A stretch of DNA of 64,000 nucleotides from assembly GCF_000159235.2 (NCBI RefSeq), contig NZ_ACGK02000001.1:124001-188000 (forward strand). Reading direction: 5' to 3'. The notes beneath the pieces are model-generated. The model was not told where the DNA came from, ran no database searches, and saw only the letters and a program-made list of their open reading frames with translations. The position numbers and the translations under genes were made by a program. This DNA comes from Fannyhessea vaginae DSM 15829. GTDB taxonomy: Bacteria > Actinomycetota > Coriobacteriia > Coriobacteriales > Atopobiaceae. This document shows, in pieces, positions 6,676 to 16,079 of this stretch. Every line of letters begins with the position of its first letter. Within the stretch, counting starts at the first letter, position 1.

Positions 6676-9582
6676 TTATCTTTTGTTCAGTTTGCGCGAA
6701 ACAAACGCACCAGCAAGCGAGAACAAAGCTCCTAAGCCACCTAATACTCCAGCACCTGAACCTGCTAAATCGGAGGTTTTTGGAGTCTTTAACTGCGAAG
6801 CAGCCGAGGGTTCTCCTTGGGTATTGGCATCCCCTTGAGTTTCTCCCTGGTCATCACCTGCTGTGTGCAGCGTTGGTTGAGCAGGTGTAAGCGTTGCTGG
6901 AAGCACGCCGTTTACCGTAAATGCTTTGATAAGCGCGTTACCAAATTCAAATGCGTCACCGTCGCTTATAGCTTTCGTAAGAGCTGCAGGAGTTACCCAT
7001 TTAAGACCGTCTTTGGTTTGCAAACGAATAAAGGTTTCGCCTGGGTTAGACTTTACATGAGTCCAGAGATACTGCATAGGCAGACCCTTATTCAAAAGAC
7101 CATCGGCATTCTTTTTCTCATGTGGATTTGGATCTTGTGCCGATTGGGAAAGAGCTGTTTCCACATTTAACCACGAGTAAGCCTTACCTTGGGTATCTTT
7201 TGATACCAATGTTTCTACCACAGCAAATTTTTGTCCTTTTTTAAGCTGAACAGGCGTATCAAGCTTAACCGTCTCAAAACCTGCTGCCTCGGTAACGTAA
7301 TTTTGTTCTGAAACCACTTGAGAATCATTTGTTGGGTCAAGGTCACCAAGATTATCATCACTTACCAAATAAACCTTGATATTAACTTCGGTTCCAGCAA
7401 GTTGAGAACGAACAGACACAGCCTTCAGCACTTCGGTGCCTTTTGCGGTAAATACATTTGCAACCGCAGTATCGCTACCTTGCGTTCTTAGTGCAAACGG
7501 ATTATCGGTTCCAGTTTTGGTGTAGTTGTACGTATAAACGTTATCGTAATCAAAACCGTCGTCTGCAACATCTACACTTAACGCTTGAGCGCCTGTAAGC
7601 GAGTGGTCGTAATAGGAGATCCAGAAGAAGCCCGATTTATCACCGTTTTTATCTTTTAAGCCCCAACCGGCACCCTTACCAGAAAGTGCGCCATCAACCT
7701 TTTCTTGTACAAACTTCTTGTAGTATTCATCAAAGTTGTCTTTTGCTTGTTTGTACTTTTCAGCTTGCTTTTTATACCGAGCCAGTTGGTCAAGGTCAGC
7801 TTGTGCAGGAGTCTGTGCTGCTTTGATCTTGTTTTCAAGTCTCTCTACCGCTCGAGCGTATGCGTCAGCATAGTAGTCAACATTATCCTTTTCCGTAGCT
7901 TTTGCCTGGTCGTTATCAAACAGAGCCTTGATCTTCTCTTTAAGCTGCTCATCGCTCAATTTATATTGAGCCTGTAGCTTTTTAAATGCCGCAGCTGTAT
8001 TAGATTGCGAGCCCCAACTGTTTTTGATTAACCATGCACCGTTACCTGCGGGCTTTGTTCCTTTTTGGAAGCCCTTGAATTTATCGGCTGGGACATCGTC
8101 ATTCCATCCAACAATAGATACTGCATGGTTTTGAACGGTTGTATCTCCGTCGTCATAGGTATACGGTGTAACTTTTGAGGCGTTCATTGATACTTGTACA
8201 ACACCGTATTTAACCAAAGCTTCTTTCACACGCAAGCGCGCCTTGTCGTTTTGAGAAACCCAGTCCATATTTCCTTTGCCATCAAATTTATAGTGATTAA
8301 ACGCAGGAAGATAATACACACCGTCAACATGAGCTACTGGTTTTTCTTTGGCTGCCGCAGCTTCATCATGATAACCCCAGTTCTTAGTTTCCCAGAACTC
8401 ATCGGAATCAATAAGACCAAGCAGATACTTAATACGGTTATCCAAATTGTCTTCAAAGCCAGGAGCTTTTTTAGGCCAGTATGGTTCGTCTTTCTCGCTC
8501 ACCACACCTTCCCAGTTGGTAAGTGTGTTCTCATTAAAATCAGTAAAACCACCGAGGTTCATACTATTAGCTACTGGAGCAACATTACCCGTTTTATCGT
8601 CAATTTGCTCTGCACCTTCACCTTTTTGGCTGCCTTGTTTTTCGGGGGTAAACGATTTTAACTCAAAATAAAGTTCAGATAAATCTACGTTATCGGGGAT
8701 GTTAGCAAGTATGGGAGAGTTGTGTTTTGCCTCATCAAGAGCTTTTCCACCGTCACCCTGTTTTTTCTTAAGAATTGCACTTTCAAGCTCAGACATAATT
8801 GCATGAACCCAGCATGTTCCCATTTGACCCTGATCGCGTGGTGGTGTAAGTTGACCAACATTTTGCAGGTAGTATTGTTTTGCCTTTGATACATCTGGAA
8901 CATTTTCAAGTTTTTTGTCGCCTGAATCAGAAACACCGGTAATAATTTTAACGGCACCTAAGGCTGTATTTCCACCTTCGGAGTTATCGGGTTGACCCTG
9001 TGCATCGGGTTTAAGCGGCTTATAATCAGACAGCCATTTTCTAAAGGCAAACCAGTCCTCTGCGGTAGTTTTACCGTCCTTATTCCAGTCAAAATTAAGG
9101 TCTGTTCCCAAAGCATCTTTATATTTGGCTGGATCAAGTTGTTGTGTGGGTTGCTGTGGTTGAGGGTTACCTGCTGCGGGCTGGGGATCCTGCTGTGCTG
9201 TAGTAGTACCAGTTTTTGTATCTGTTTGAGTTGGTTTTTGTTCAGAGGGCGCAGCGGGTGTTTGTGTGGAAGCTTGTGCTGCAGATGGCGCTTGGGCAGT
9301 GGTTGGCGTCTTAACGGTGTTTTTAAGAACTTGAGAGACAACGTTAACCGCATTAACATTAACGACAGGTTGAGCTGTAGGGGAGGCGTCTACGTGCTGC
9401 GCTTGAGCAGGAGCATCACTTGTAGCAGTTTGATGTTGTGCATCTTGTGCAAAGGCTGCTTGTGGAGCAATAAGGAAGGCCGAAATTGCTAGTGCAAAAA
9501 TAGCTTCTAATACGTGGTGTTTTGACCATGCGCGATGTTGTGCATGAGCGTTTAATATCTTGAGTTCCCATTTTTTATTCAT
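6676..9582 (-). CDS. Large secreted papain-like (C1) cysteine protease, putative surface-anchored
   Basis: The 968-residue product starts at an ATG after GAAAGGAAGG. It has a basic N-terminus and a hydrophobic signal segment (about 27-45, ending AFAQDA), a Pro/Gln/Thr/Ala-rich stretch (50-150), a dockerin- or EF-hand-like motif (DWNKDGKTTAEDW, 165-177) and a C1 peptidase domain. Catalytic residues are C257 (MGTCWVHA), H486 (NHAVSIVGW) and N521 (LIKNSWGS). A charged, probably helical insertion of about 110 residues separates NSWGS from the expected GFFWISYYD strand (651-659). The C-terminal part looks like a beta-rich lectin-type module found in surface peptidases. The end is TPKTSDLAG, a hydrophobic segment and RKLNKR, a degenerate LPxTG-like sorting signal. 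Its substrate is unknown. Confidence 0.85.
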   Translation of the reverse strand: MNKKWELKILNAHAQHRAWSKHHVLEAIFALAISAFLIAPQAAFAQDAQHQTATSDAPAQAQHVDASPTAQPVVNVNAVNVVSQVLKNTVKTPTTAQAPSAAQASTQTPAAPSEQKPTQTDTKTGTTTAQQDPQPAAGNPQPQQPTQQLDPAKYKDALGTDLNFDWNKDGKTTAEDWFAFRKWLSDYKPLKPDAQGQPDNSEGGNTALGAVKIITGVSDSGDKKLENVPDVSKAKQYYLQNVGQLTPPRDQGQMGTCWVHAIMSELESAILKKKQGDGGKALDEAKHNSPILANIPDNVDLSELYFELKSFTPEKQGSQKGEGAEQIDDKTGNVAPVANSMNLGGFTDFNENTLTNWEGVVSEKDEPYWPKKAPGFEDNLDNRIKYLLGLIDSDEFWETKNWGYHDEAAAAKEKPVAHVDGVYYLPAFNHYKFDGKGNMDWVSQNDKARLRVKEALVKYGVVQVSMNASKVTPYTYDDGDTTVQNHAVSIVGWNDDVPADKFKGFQKGTKPAGNGAWLIKNSWGSQSNTAAAFKKLQAQYKLSDEQLKEKIKALFDNDQAKATEKDNVDYYADAYARAVERLENKIKAAQTPAQADLDQLARYKKQAEKYKQAKDNFDEYYKKFVQEKVDGALSGKGAGWGLKDKNGDKSGFFWISYYDHSLTGAQALSVDVADDGFDYDNVYTYNYTKTGTDNPFALRTQGSDTAVANVFTAKGTEVLKAVSVRSQLAGTEVNIKVYLVSDDNLGDLDPTNDSQVVSEQNYVTEAAGFETVKLDTPVQLKKGQKFAVVETLVSKDTQGKAYSWLNVETALSQSAQDPNPHEKKNADGLLNKGLPMQYLWTHVKSNPGETFIRLQTKDGLKWVTPAALTKAISDGDAFEFGNALIKAFTVNGVLPATLTPAQPTLHTAGDDQGETQGDANTQGEPSAASQLKTPKTSDLAGSGAGVLGGLGALFSLAGAFVSRKLNKR

Positions 9583-9859
9583 GAGATCCTTCCTTTCCTC
9601 TACAATCGTGGTGACCTAAGATACACGTTTTTATGTATGTTTGTCAGAAGGACTTACTTATAAAACAACGAGAATCTTGGATATTTTTCTCTTAATCGTA
9701 TATATTTTTCATTTTATCTTATATTTTTGCGCTATGTTAAGTTTTTATGCAGTTTTAGAAAATATATTTCTGTTACAATTCAGATACATTTCTGTAATAT
9801 ATGTAACAAAAAGAAAGAAACCTTAAAAAAATTGAACTTATTCTCATGGGCATATAAGC
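9583..9859. other. AT-rich upstream region of the protease gene
   Basis: This stretch is strongly A+T-rich, with many T runs and no supported gene. A 61-codon open frame here has no ribosome-binding site and no recognisable product. It probably holds the protease promoter and the 3' end of the mutY-like transcript. Confidence 0.4.
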
Positions 9860-10762
9860 CTATGCAACACGCCACATATCACCCTGAGCTACACAAAATC
9901 CCTGACAAGCAAGCTCCTCAAGTGTTTTCTGCACATACTCATACGAAACATCTTCACGTTTTGCGCTGTTTTCTATTCTATTAAGCTCACGACACAACAA
10001 TTCGGTGGTGCACACATCCCCACTAACTTGATAAGCCAACAACAAGCGCACAAGCTCCGCGCGTTTTTGGCGATGGCTCCCCTCAAATTTAGATTGCTTA
10101 ACATACGTTTTTGATTTTCTTGCGGGATTAGTTTGTGTTTTCTTAAGATGAGCGCCGTAATCGAGCAACGCATAATACCACATGCGCGGACACATCTGCT
10201 CGCGAGACCCTAATGCACCTGATGGCGGACAGGTTTGTTCAATATACGGAATCAACAGCTTATCATCAACCTGCTCGGCATCGCGAAAAAACTCATGCAA
10301 AAACACGCTTCTGACGTTAGTTTCAAGGTACACAGCATGCTGATTGTACGCAAATGCACAAATACCTGCTGCAGTAGCAGGTCCAATACCGGGCAACGCT
10401 TGAAGGTCTTGTTGAGAGGAAGGCATAGTGCCTCCTTGCTCGGAAAGCATCTGTGCCGCGTGCAAAAGCGCTAATGCACGACGGTTGTATCCCATGCCCT
10501 GCCACTCGTTTAAGACATCAGTTACGCTTGCTAACGCCAGCACATCAACTGTGGGAAATTTTTTTATCCATGCACAAAAACGCTTTTCAACACGCGCGGT
10601 TTGCGTTTGTTGAAGCATAACTTCAGAAATCCAAATTTTATAGGGATCGGTCGTGTTTCTCCATGCAAAATCACGATACAGCTCTTGACCTTTTTGAGCA
10701 ATTTTAGTGCGAAACGCCTTGAGCTCACAACTTGATAGAGGAAAAGCAGTGTTGTTCATCAT
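9860..10762 (-). CDS. MutY-like HhH-GPD adenine glycosylase without Fe-S cluster
   Basis: The 300-residue protein has the MutY N-terminal half: WRNTTDPYKIWISEVMLQQTQ, with the catalytic-type E47, and the helix-hairpin-helix LPGIGPATAAGI (123-134). Two features depart from true MutY. The position of the catalytic aspartate (normally LDGNVxRV) is E147, in YLETNVRSVF; I confirmed the GAA codon at 10322-10324. The four cysteines of the 4Fe-4S loop are absent, replaced by a Lys/Ser-rich stretch (LDYGAHLKKTQTNPARKSK, then QSKFEGS). The C-terminal 8-oxoG-recognition domain is also missing; there is only a short wing-like end. It likely repairs mispaired or damaged bases, but the substrate is uncertain. 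It starts six bases after the upstream HAD gene, so the two form an operon. Confidence 0.8.
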   Translation of the reverse strand: MMNNTAFPLSSCELKAFRTKIAQKGQELYRDFAWRNTTDPYKIWISEVMLQQTQTARVEKRFCAWIKKFPTVDVLALASVTDVLNEWQGMGYNRRALALLHAAQMLSEQGGTMPSSQQDLQALPGIGPATAAGICAFAYNQHAVYLETNVRSVFLHEFFRDAEQVDDKLLIPYIEQTCPPSGALGSREQMCPRMWYYALLDYGAHLKKTQTNPARKSKTYVKQSKFEGSHRQKRAELVRLLLAYQVSGDVCTTELLCRELNRIENSAKREDVSYEYVQKTLEELACQGFCVAQGDMWRVA

Positions 10763-10768
10763 ATGAGC

Positions 10769-11497
10769 TTATGCTCGTTTCCAATTTTCGATCCGCCATT
10801 TGTTGCGGCGAGCTTTATATTTAAGAACAACACCTGGATTAATTGCAACGGGATGTACAGCTTTTTGGAGCAAAGCATCGTCGGTATGATGATCTCCATA
10901 TGCATAATCAATATACCAAGCATCCGCACCAAACGTCTTTTGAGCCCATTTGGTAAGTTCTTGCTCTTTAGCTGCGCCTTCAACAACATCGCCATACACA
11001 AAACCTGTATAACGTTGTTGATCGTCGTAGCGCATGTCCGTTGCAATGACGTGGTCAATGCCTAAATAGAGCGCTGCTTGTTCGGCAATTCCTTTAAACG
11101 TTGCCGAAACAAGCACAATAACACATCCTTCACTTTGCTTTTGATGAACTTCTTGTATTCCACGTGTTCGATACCTAGGCATAATAATGCGCTCATGAAA
11201 ATCTTTCATAAGGCGCGTTACGTCTTGTTTGGACCTTCCCGCCAGCTTTTTAAAGAGAATTTCGCGGGCTTGAGCTTGATTAAAGGGCAAATGAAGAACA
11301 TAGCGCGCAGCCCACCAGGTTAAGTGGAGCATATCAACGCACGATAAAAGATGATGACGAAACAGATACAGCGTAAAAAGTGTACCCGACTGCCCGTTAA
11401 TAAGTGTTCCGTCAAAATCAAAAACAGCTAAAGGAGCTTTGTGTTCCGAGGAGTATGTTTGTTCTTGAACGCTCGTTGGTGTACACTTCACTCTCAT
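10769..11497 (-). CDS. HAD-IB family phosphatase (SerB-like)
   Basis: The 242-residue protein shows HAD motif I VFDFDGTLI (the two aspartates form the nucleophile and acid), motif II LVSATF, and motif IV YAYGDHHTDDALL. The helical cap between motifs I and II is of the subfamily IB type, as in phosphoserine phosphatase and related lipid or phosphosugar phosphatases. Two hydrophobic stretches in the cap (LFTLYLFRHHLL and WWAARYVLHL) are as in membrane-associated IB members. The exact substrate cannot be told. It is co-transcribed with the mutY-like gene. Confidence 0.85.
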   Translation of the reverse strand: MRVKCTPTSVQEQTYSSEHKAPLAVFDFDGTLINGQSGTLFTLYLFRHHLLSCVDMLHLTWWAARYVLHLPFNQAQAREILFKKLAGRSKQDVTRLMKDFHERIIMPRYRTRGIQEVHQKQSEGCVIVLVSATFKGIAEQAALYLGIDHVIATDMRYDDQQRYTGFVYGDVVEGAAKEQELTKWAQKTFGADAWYIDYAYGDHHTDDALLQKAVHPVAINPGVVLKYKARRNKWRIENWKRA

Positions 11498-11578
11498 AAA
11501 TCTATAATCCTATAAGCCAATCAGTCACAAATTATAACGTATTGCTTTGCTGTATTCATTATATTTTTGCAAATAAAA

Positions 11579-11602
11579 AAGCTCAGGAAAAATCCTGAGC
11601 TT
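11579..11602 (-). terminator. Terminator after tRNA-Asp
   Basis: A perfect 10-base stem (AAGCTCAGGA with TCCTGAGCTT) is followed on the minus strand by TTTTTTATTT, 13 bases past the 3' end of tRNA-Asp. Confidence 0.9.
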
Positions 11603-11614
11603 CTTATATCCAAA

Positions 11615-11691
<77 letters not shown>

Positions 11692-11873
11692 GTGCGTTAT
11701 CGCAAAAGTTATAATACACAATCTTGCCCTGTTTTGTCTAGTCTTTTTTTAAAATTGTGAGATATTTATAAAGACTTTTATGAACGCCCAACAAAACACA
11801 AGGTAGGAGCACTGCCAATATTCGATCTTTGTATGGCAAACGGTACTCGTCTCTCAAATCAACTGCAACGTAT

Positions 11874-12653
11874 TTACACAAGCGAAATAGAAGTTTCTTT
11901 GTGATTGGCATCGGTAACCACCAAATGCGGATCACGAAGCTCTGCTTTTACTAATTCGCCCGTACCAACAATGGGTGCTCCTTGAGCATCAACCACAGGA
12001 GAAGGGACGCTTTCAGGACTAAATGTATACGCAAGCACATCCCACGTTCCATCAGAAAGATTTTCTGGTATAAGCAGCGCACCGTTATATAAAATCAGCT
12101 GAATAGGTGTGCCTTTTATCTGTGCAAGCTCACTTGCGTCGTCTTGCGATGAGTTGATAGCTTTTGCCGAAAGCACATGGCTTCCATCGTCTTTTTCTTG
12201 AATATAGTATTTCATTCCTCGATATTCAATAGCAACTTCGGGAGCCACTTGTTGTTGGGGCATATCGGCCTCTGCTTGTGGAGCTGCAGGTTTTTCGATA
12301 AACGGCTTCATAATAAAATATGCACCTATAAACACAGCTATAAGCACAACTAAACATATAATAATTTTTTTCACGTTATTCCCTGAAAGCGCTTGTTGTG
12401 TATATGCTTTGCGATACAAGAATTTTTGATGCGCTCTCTCACGTGAGCGAATTACACGCTTATCTGCAGAAAGGCTTTCTATGGTTGCGCGCGTTTCAAC
12501 TGCTACGCCACACCCTTTTGCCACATGCGAAAATGCGCTTTGTTCCGCATGATGGCTTGCATTAGTAGAATAGTTCAAAGTCCTAGACGGCTGATTGCTT
12601 GATATGCCGTGACGTCCATGTGATGGCTTTGGTCTTGTAGAAAAACTATTCAC
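11874..12653 (-). CDS. Hypothetical single-pass membrane protein
   Basis: This is a 259-residue protein that I do not recognise. It has a polar, basic N-terminal region of about 93 residues, one transmembrane helix (about 95-115, KKIIICLVVLIAVFIGAYF), a short Pro/Gln-rich linker and an extracytoplasmic domain of about 130 residues with alternating beta-like segments. The orientation is inferred from the positive residues before the helix. The start is GTG at 12653, after AGAGGG. It lies downstream of recR with a 97-base gap and upstream of tRNA-Asp. No catalytic motif is visible. Confidence 0.7.
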   Translation of the reverse strand: MNSFSTRPKPSHGRHGISSNQPSRTLNYSTNASHHAEQSAFSHVAKGCGVAVETRATIESLSADKRVIRSRERAHQKFLYRKAYTQQALSGNNVKKIIICLVVLIAVFIGAYFIMKPFIEKPAAPQAEADMPQQQVAPEVAIEYRGMKYYIQEKDDGSHVLSAKAINSSQDDASELAQIKGTPIQLILYNGALLIPENLSDGTWDVLAYTFSPESVPSPVVDAQGAPIVGTGELVKAELRDPHLVVTDANHKETSISLV

Positions 12654-12750
12654 AATCCCTCTTCCTTAGTTGCATACACTCAATTTTCTTATTCCAACGA
12701 GCTTAAATTCCTACATAGCCTCATATTGCAAGCAAGAACAAACATAAAAC

Positions 12751-13353
12751 TTACATTTCGTGACGCGCTTCAATCGCTCGCCCAAGCGTTACTTCATCCA
12801 CGTACTCAAGATCTCCTCCAACAGGAAGACCGCTTGCCAAACGCGTAGTTTGAATGCCTAAGGTTTTAATGGTACGAGCCAGATAAGTAGCTGTTGTTTC
12901 GCCTTCAACCGTTGGGTTCATCGCCAAAATAACTTCTTTGATTTCATCACCTGCAAGACGCGCCAAAAGCTCTTTTACGTGCAATTGTTCGGGCCCTATT
13001 TTATCCATAGGAGAAATAACACCTCCAAGGACATGATATAACCCGTGGTAAACGCCCGTTTTTTCGATAGAAGCTATGTCGCGAGGCTCGCAAACAACAC
13101 AGACTTTTGAAACGTCGCGCGTAGAATCATTGCATAAAGCACATACATCATCGGTGGCGTATGCAAAACACACAGGACAAAAATGAACATGCTCTTTAAG
13201 GTTTAAAATTGCTCTGCTTAACCTGCGTGCGGTTTCATCATCTGCTTCCATCAGAAAATACGCTATGCGTTGAGCCGATTTTGGACCAATGCCTGGCAAA
13301 CGTCCAAATTCATCCAATACAAATTGTAATGCTTGATTAGATGTTTGTCCCAT
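12751..13353 (-). CDS. recR: Recombination mediator RecR
   Basis: This is a 200-residue recombination-mediator protein of normal length that acts with RecO and RecF on gapped DNA. It has an N-terminal helix-hairpin-helix (LPGIGPKSAQRIAYFL), a zinc finger of the C4 type (CPVC ... CALC), and a Toprim domain (VCVVCEPRDIASIEKTGVYHG, then the conserved glycine-rich end). It starts seven bases after the ybaB stop, in the conserved dnaX-ybaB-recR order. Confidence 0.97.
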   Translation of the reverse strand: MGQTSNQALQFVLDEFGRLPGIGPKSAQRIAYFLMEADDETARRLSRAILNLKEHVHFCPVCFAYATDDVCALCNDSTRDVSKVCVVCEPRDIASIEKTGVYHGLYHVLGGVISPMDKIGPEQLHVKELLARLAGDEIKEVILAMNPTVEGETTATYLARTIKTLGIQTTRLASGLPVGGDLEYVDEVTLGRAIEARHEM

Positions 13354-13360
13354 AACTTAC

Positions 13361-13669
13361 CTAAAACAACCCAGGAATGTTCATACCGCCAGTTACTGCA
13401 CCCATTTGTTGATTTGCCGCAGCGGAAGCACTTGCCAAACAGTCGTTTACAGCAGCCAAAATACTATCTTGTAAAAGTTCAACATCATCGGGGTGCAATG
13501 CTTCTGGATCAAGCGTAATCGAGGTGATTTTCCCATCTGCGGTCCCCTCAACTTTTACCATACCTCCACCAGTTGATGAACTAACCGTTATGTCCTTAAG
13601 TTTGGCTTGCGCGTCCGCAAGTCTGCGTTGCATAGCTTGCGCCTGTTTCATCATCTGTTGCATGTTCAT
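13361..13669 (-). CDS. ybaB: Nucleoid-associated protein YbaB/EbfC
   Basis: This is a 102-residue member of the YbaB/EbfC DNA-binding family, with the N-terminal helix MQQMMKQAQAMQRRL, the GGGMVKVEGTADGKI strand region and the LDPEAL turn. I chose ATG at 13669 because AAGGAG lies seven bases upstream; the frame extends further but without a ribosome-binding site. It lies between dnaX and recR, as in many bacteria, and probably shares their transcript. Confidence 0.96.
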   Translation of the reverse strand: MNMQQMMKQAQAMQRRLADAQAKLKDITVSSSTGGGMVKVEGTADGKITSITLDPEALHPDDVELLQDSILAAVNDCLASASAAANQQMGAVTGGMNIPGLF

Positions 13670-13729
13670 AAAGACTCCTTTGTGTGTTACTAAGTCGTAT
13701 AGCTCGGTACGCATTTCTATTATATGGTG

Positions 13730-15958
13730 TTATTCCAAAGATTCCCGACTCTCTATACGAGGTTTTACTCCTTCTCCAAATGCCTCGGTAAGCATGTCAA
13801 GAATTTTTTGTGTTTGAGCACGAGTTGCCTTACGTGGAATTGTTTGTTGCGGGTCTTGCTCTTGCTGGGAAAGCGCTGGAGAAGAAGGGGGCAGGGTTTC
13901 GGTTGCTACTGTTTTTTCGTGAGCACGAGCAGACGAGGCACCGTTTGAAGCGCTTTGCACCGAAGGTGTTGTGTCTTGAGGCGCTACGGACTGCGTGGGC
14001 TGGGGCATAGGTGTAGAGACACTTTTAGGCTGCGGCGCAGGCGCTGGCGCTACGCTTGGGGTTGGTACAGGTGCAACTGCAGGTGCCTGAGCAGGTACTG
14101 GGGCTGGCGTAGCTACAGGAGGCGTTGACACAGGTGTTGGAGCAGATATAGAAACAGACGATGTGGACGGTGCTGGTGCAGTAATTGGTTTGGGGGCAGG
14201 TGTTTGAGCCGCGTGCGCGCGTGCAATATTTGTCTGCTGTAAACTACTTTCTGCATATACCAACTTACGATTACCAAAAATCGGAGCAACACACGATTGA
14301 ACCAAGGCAGAGATGCTGGGTTCTGCAAGCATTTTGGTTGCAAACGAAGATCCGATCGGCAATTCAATAACTAAACGAGTTCCATCGTCTGAGCGAATTT
14401 CGGCATTAGTAAGCAGTGAACCACGAGAAGGATTAACTTCCATAAGCTTATCAACAACTTGTTTCCACATACGCTGAAGTTGACTTTTATCAGCAGTTCC
14501 TTGCGACAAAGGTGCCGCTATGGCTTGAGAAGGTTGTTGCGCAGGTTGAGGCGTATGCGCCTGAATTGGCGGTTGCACAGGCTGCTGTGGCATTTGCTGT
14601 GCTTGTTGTTGTATAGGCTGCTGTGCCTGTTGTTGTATAGACTGCTGGACGCGTTGTTGCGCAGGCTGTTGTAAAGGTTGATATCTAGATTGTTGCACAG
14701 AAGTGTTCGACGCTGACTGTACGCGCGCTGTGTGCTGGACAGGCGCATGAGCTGCAGACAAACCACTTTGCTGTGGACTCCTCGATGTAAGTTGTGCAAG
14801 TTGCGTCTCAACTGCTTCCAATCGCTTTATAAGCGCGGACGATGAATTTGTTACAACGGGATGTATCATACGACAGCTATAGAGTTCAAATGTTAACCGC
14901 GGATTTGCTGCCGTTTTAATATGCGAAATCATATCAACTACTACATTAAGCACGTAAGCTATGTGACGCACATTCTTAAACGCCTGCGCGTCTGCCTCAA
15001 GCTGTGATGTTGCAACACCACAGGTAAACAGCTCCGCATAATCGTCTAAAGTGAGATGTTGCTCCATTAAAGTTTTTGCCAGATACACGTCGCGCATATA
15101 TTCAGCAAGCTCACAAGCAGCTTGAACAATGCTTTTTCCCTGCTCACACAAAGACGCAATTTCTTCAAACAAACGTTTGGTATCGCGAAGCGCCAAAGAT
15201 TGCACCAATGCAGTAAGGTTTGTCTGCGAAGTTGCGCCTAGCATATCCTCTACCAAACGCTTACTGATAACACCTTTGCCAAACACAGAAATCTGCTCAA
15301 GTGAAGAAAGTGCATCACGCATACCACCTTGTGCATGCTCAACTATAAGCTTAAGCGCTTCATCGTCGGCAGAAAAATGCTCAAGCGTACACACTTTTTG
15401 CAAATGCACGAACATCTCATCGCTTTTAATACGATGAAAATCAAAACGCATAACACGGCTTAAAATGGTTGCCAAAATTTTATGAGGCTCTGTAGTGCAC
15501 AAGATGAAAACAACATGAGAAGGTGGCTCTTCGAGCGTTTTGAGCAGCGCATTAAACGCAGACGCCGTAAGCATGTGAACTTCGTCGATAATATATATCT
15601 TGTACGCACCTTTAAGCGGCGCATAATTAACGCGATCAATTATCTCTTCTCGCACGTTGTCTACACCCGTACGAGAAGCAGCGTCGAGCTCAAAGACATC
15701 GGGATGAATGCCCTGCGCTATATTTTTACAGGTTTCGCACACGCCACAAGGCAGACCGTTTTGAGGAGATGTGCACAATAACGCTTTGGCAAACAGGCGA
15801 GCCATCGTAGTTTTACCCGTACCGCGAGGTCCGCAAAAAAGATAAGCGTGTCCAATTTTATGTTCAAGAACAGCGTTTTGTAGCGTTGATACCACATGAG
15901 TTTGTCCAACAACATCTTGGAACACTGCAGGACGATACTTAGTATAAAGCGACTCCAT
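13730..15958 (-). CDS. dnaX: DNA polymerase III gamma/tau subunit
   Basis: This is the clamp-loader subunit of 742 residues, starting at an ATG after GGAGG. The AAA+ domain shows Walker A GPRGTGKTT, a four-cysteine zinc finger (CTSP..CGVCETC), Walker B IIDEVHML and sensor residues around LCTTEPHKIL. After about residue 380 comes a long low-complexity linker rich in Gln and Pro (tracts such as QQPAQQRVQQSIQQQ and PAPVPAQAPAVAPVP). A C-terminal tau-like segment follows a short conserved block around LIEELPIGSSFATKM-like sequence. No obvious frameshift site was identified, so a single full-length product is assumed. Confidence 0.96.
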   Translation of the reverse strand: MESLYTKYRPAVFQDVVGQTHVVSTLQNAVLEHKIGHAYLFCGPRGTGKTTMARLFAKALLCTSPQNGLPCGVCETCKNIAQGIHPDVFELDAASRTGVDNVREEIIDRVNYAPLKGAYKIYIIDEVHMLTASAFNALLKTLEEPPSHVVFILCTTEPHKILATILSRVMRFDFHRIKSDEMFVHLQKVCTLEHFSADDEALKLIVEHAQGGMRDALSSLEQISVFGKGVISKRLVEDMLGATSQTNLTALVQSLALRDTKRLFEEIASLCEQGKSIVQAACELAEYMRDVYLAKTLMEQHLTLDDYAELFTCGVATSQLEADAQAFKNVRHIAYVLNVVVDMISHIKTAANPRLTFELYSCRMIHPVVTNSSSALIKRLEAVETQLAQLTSRSPQQSGLSAAHAPVQHTARVQSASNTSVQQSRYQPLQQPAQQRVQQSIQQQAQQPIQQQAQQMPQQPVQPPIQAHTPQPAQQPSQAIAAPLSQGTADKSQLQRMWKQVVDKLMEVNPSRGSLLTNAEIRSDDGTRLVIELPIGSSFATKMLAEPSISALVQSCVAPIFGNRKLVYAESSLQQTNIARAHAAQTPAPKPITAPAPSTSSVSISAPTPVSTPPVATPAPVPAQAPAVAPVPTPSVAPAPAPQPKSVSTPMPQPTQSVAPQDTTPSVQSASNGASSARAHEKTVATETLPPSSPALSQQEQDPQQTIPRKATRAQTQKILDMLTEAFGEGVKPRIESRESLE

Positions 15959-16079
15959 ACGACCTCCAATATGGCGGCAAATCCTCAAAGAGACAGTCTA
16001 GCGGTAAAACTATAAGCGTCTCTATAAGCTTCTTGCAAACATGCGCGAAGCAATACCTCTTTCGTACTTAAAATATGTA

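Noticed and set aside
9641..9826. Plus-strand 61-codon open frame upstream of the protease gene
   Set aside because: It is AT-rich, lacks a ribosome-binding site and has no recognisable product.
14520..14690. Short repeats that look array-like
   Set aside because: They encode the Gln-rich low-complexity linker of DnaX, are imperfect and have no spacers, so they are not CRISPR.
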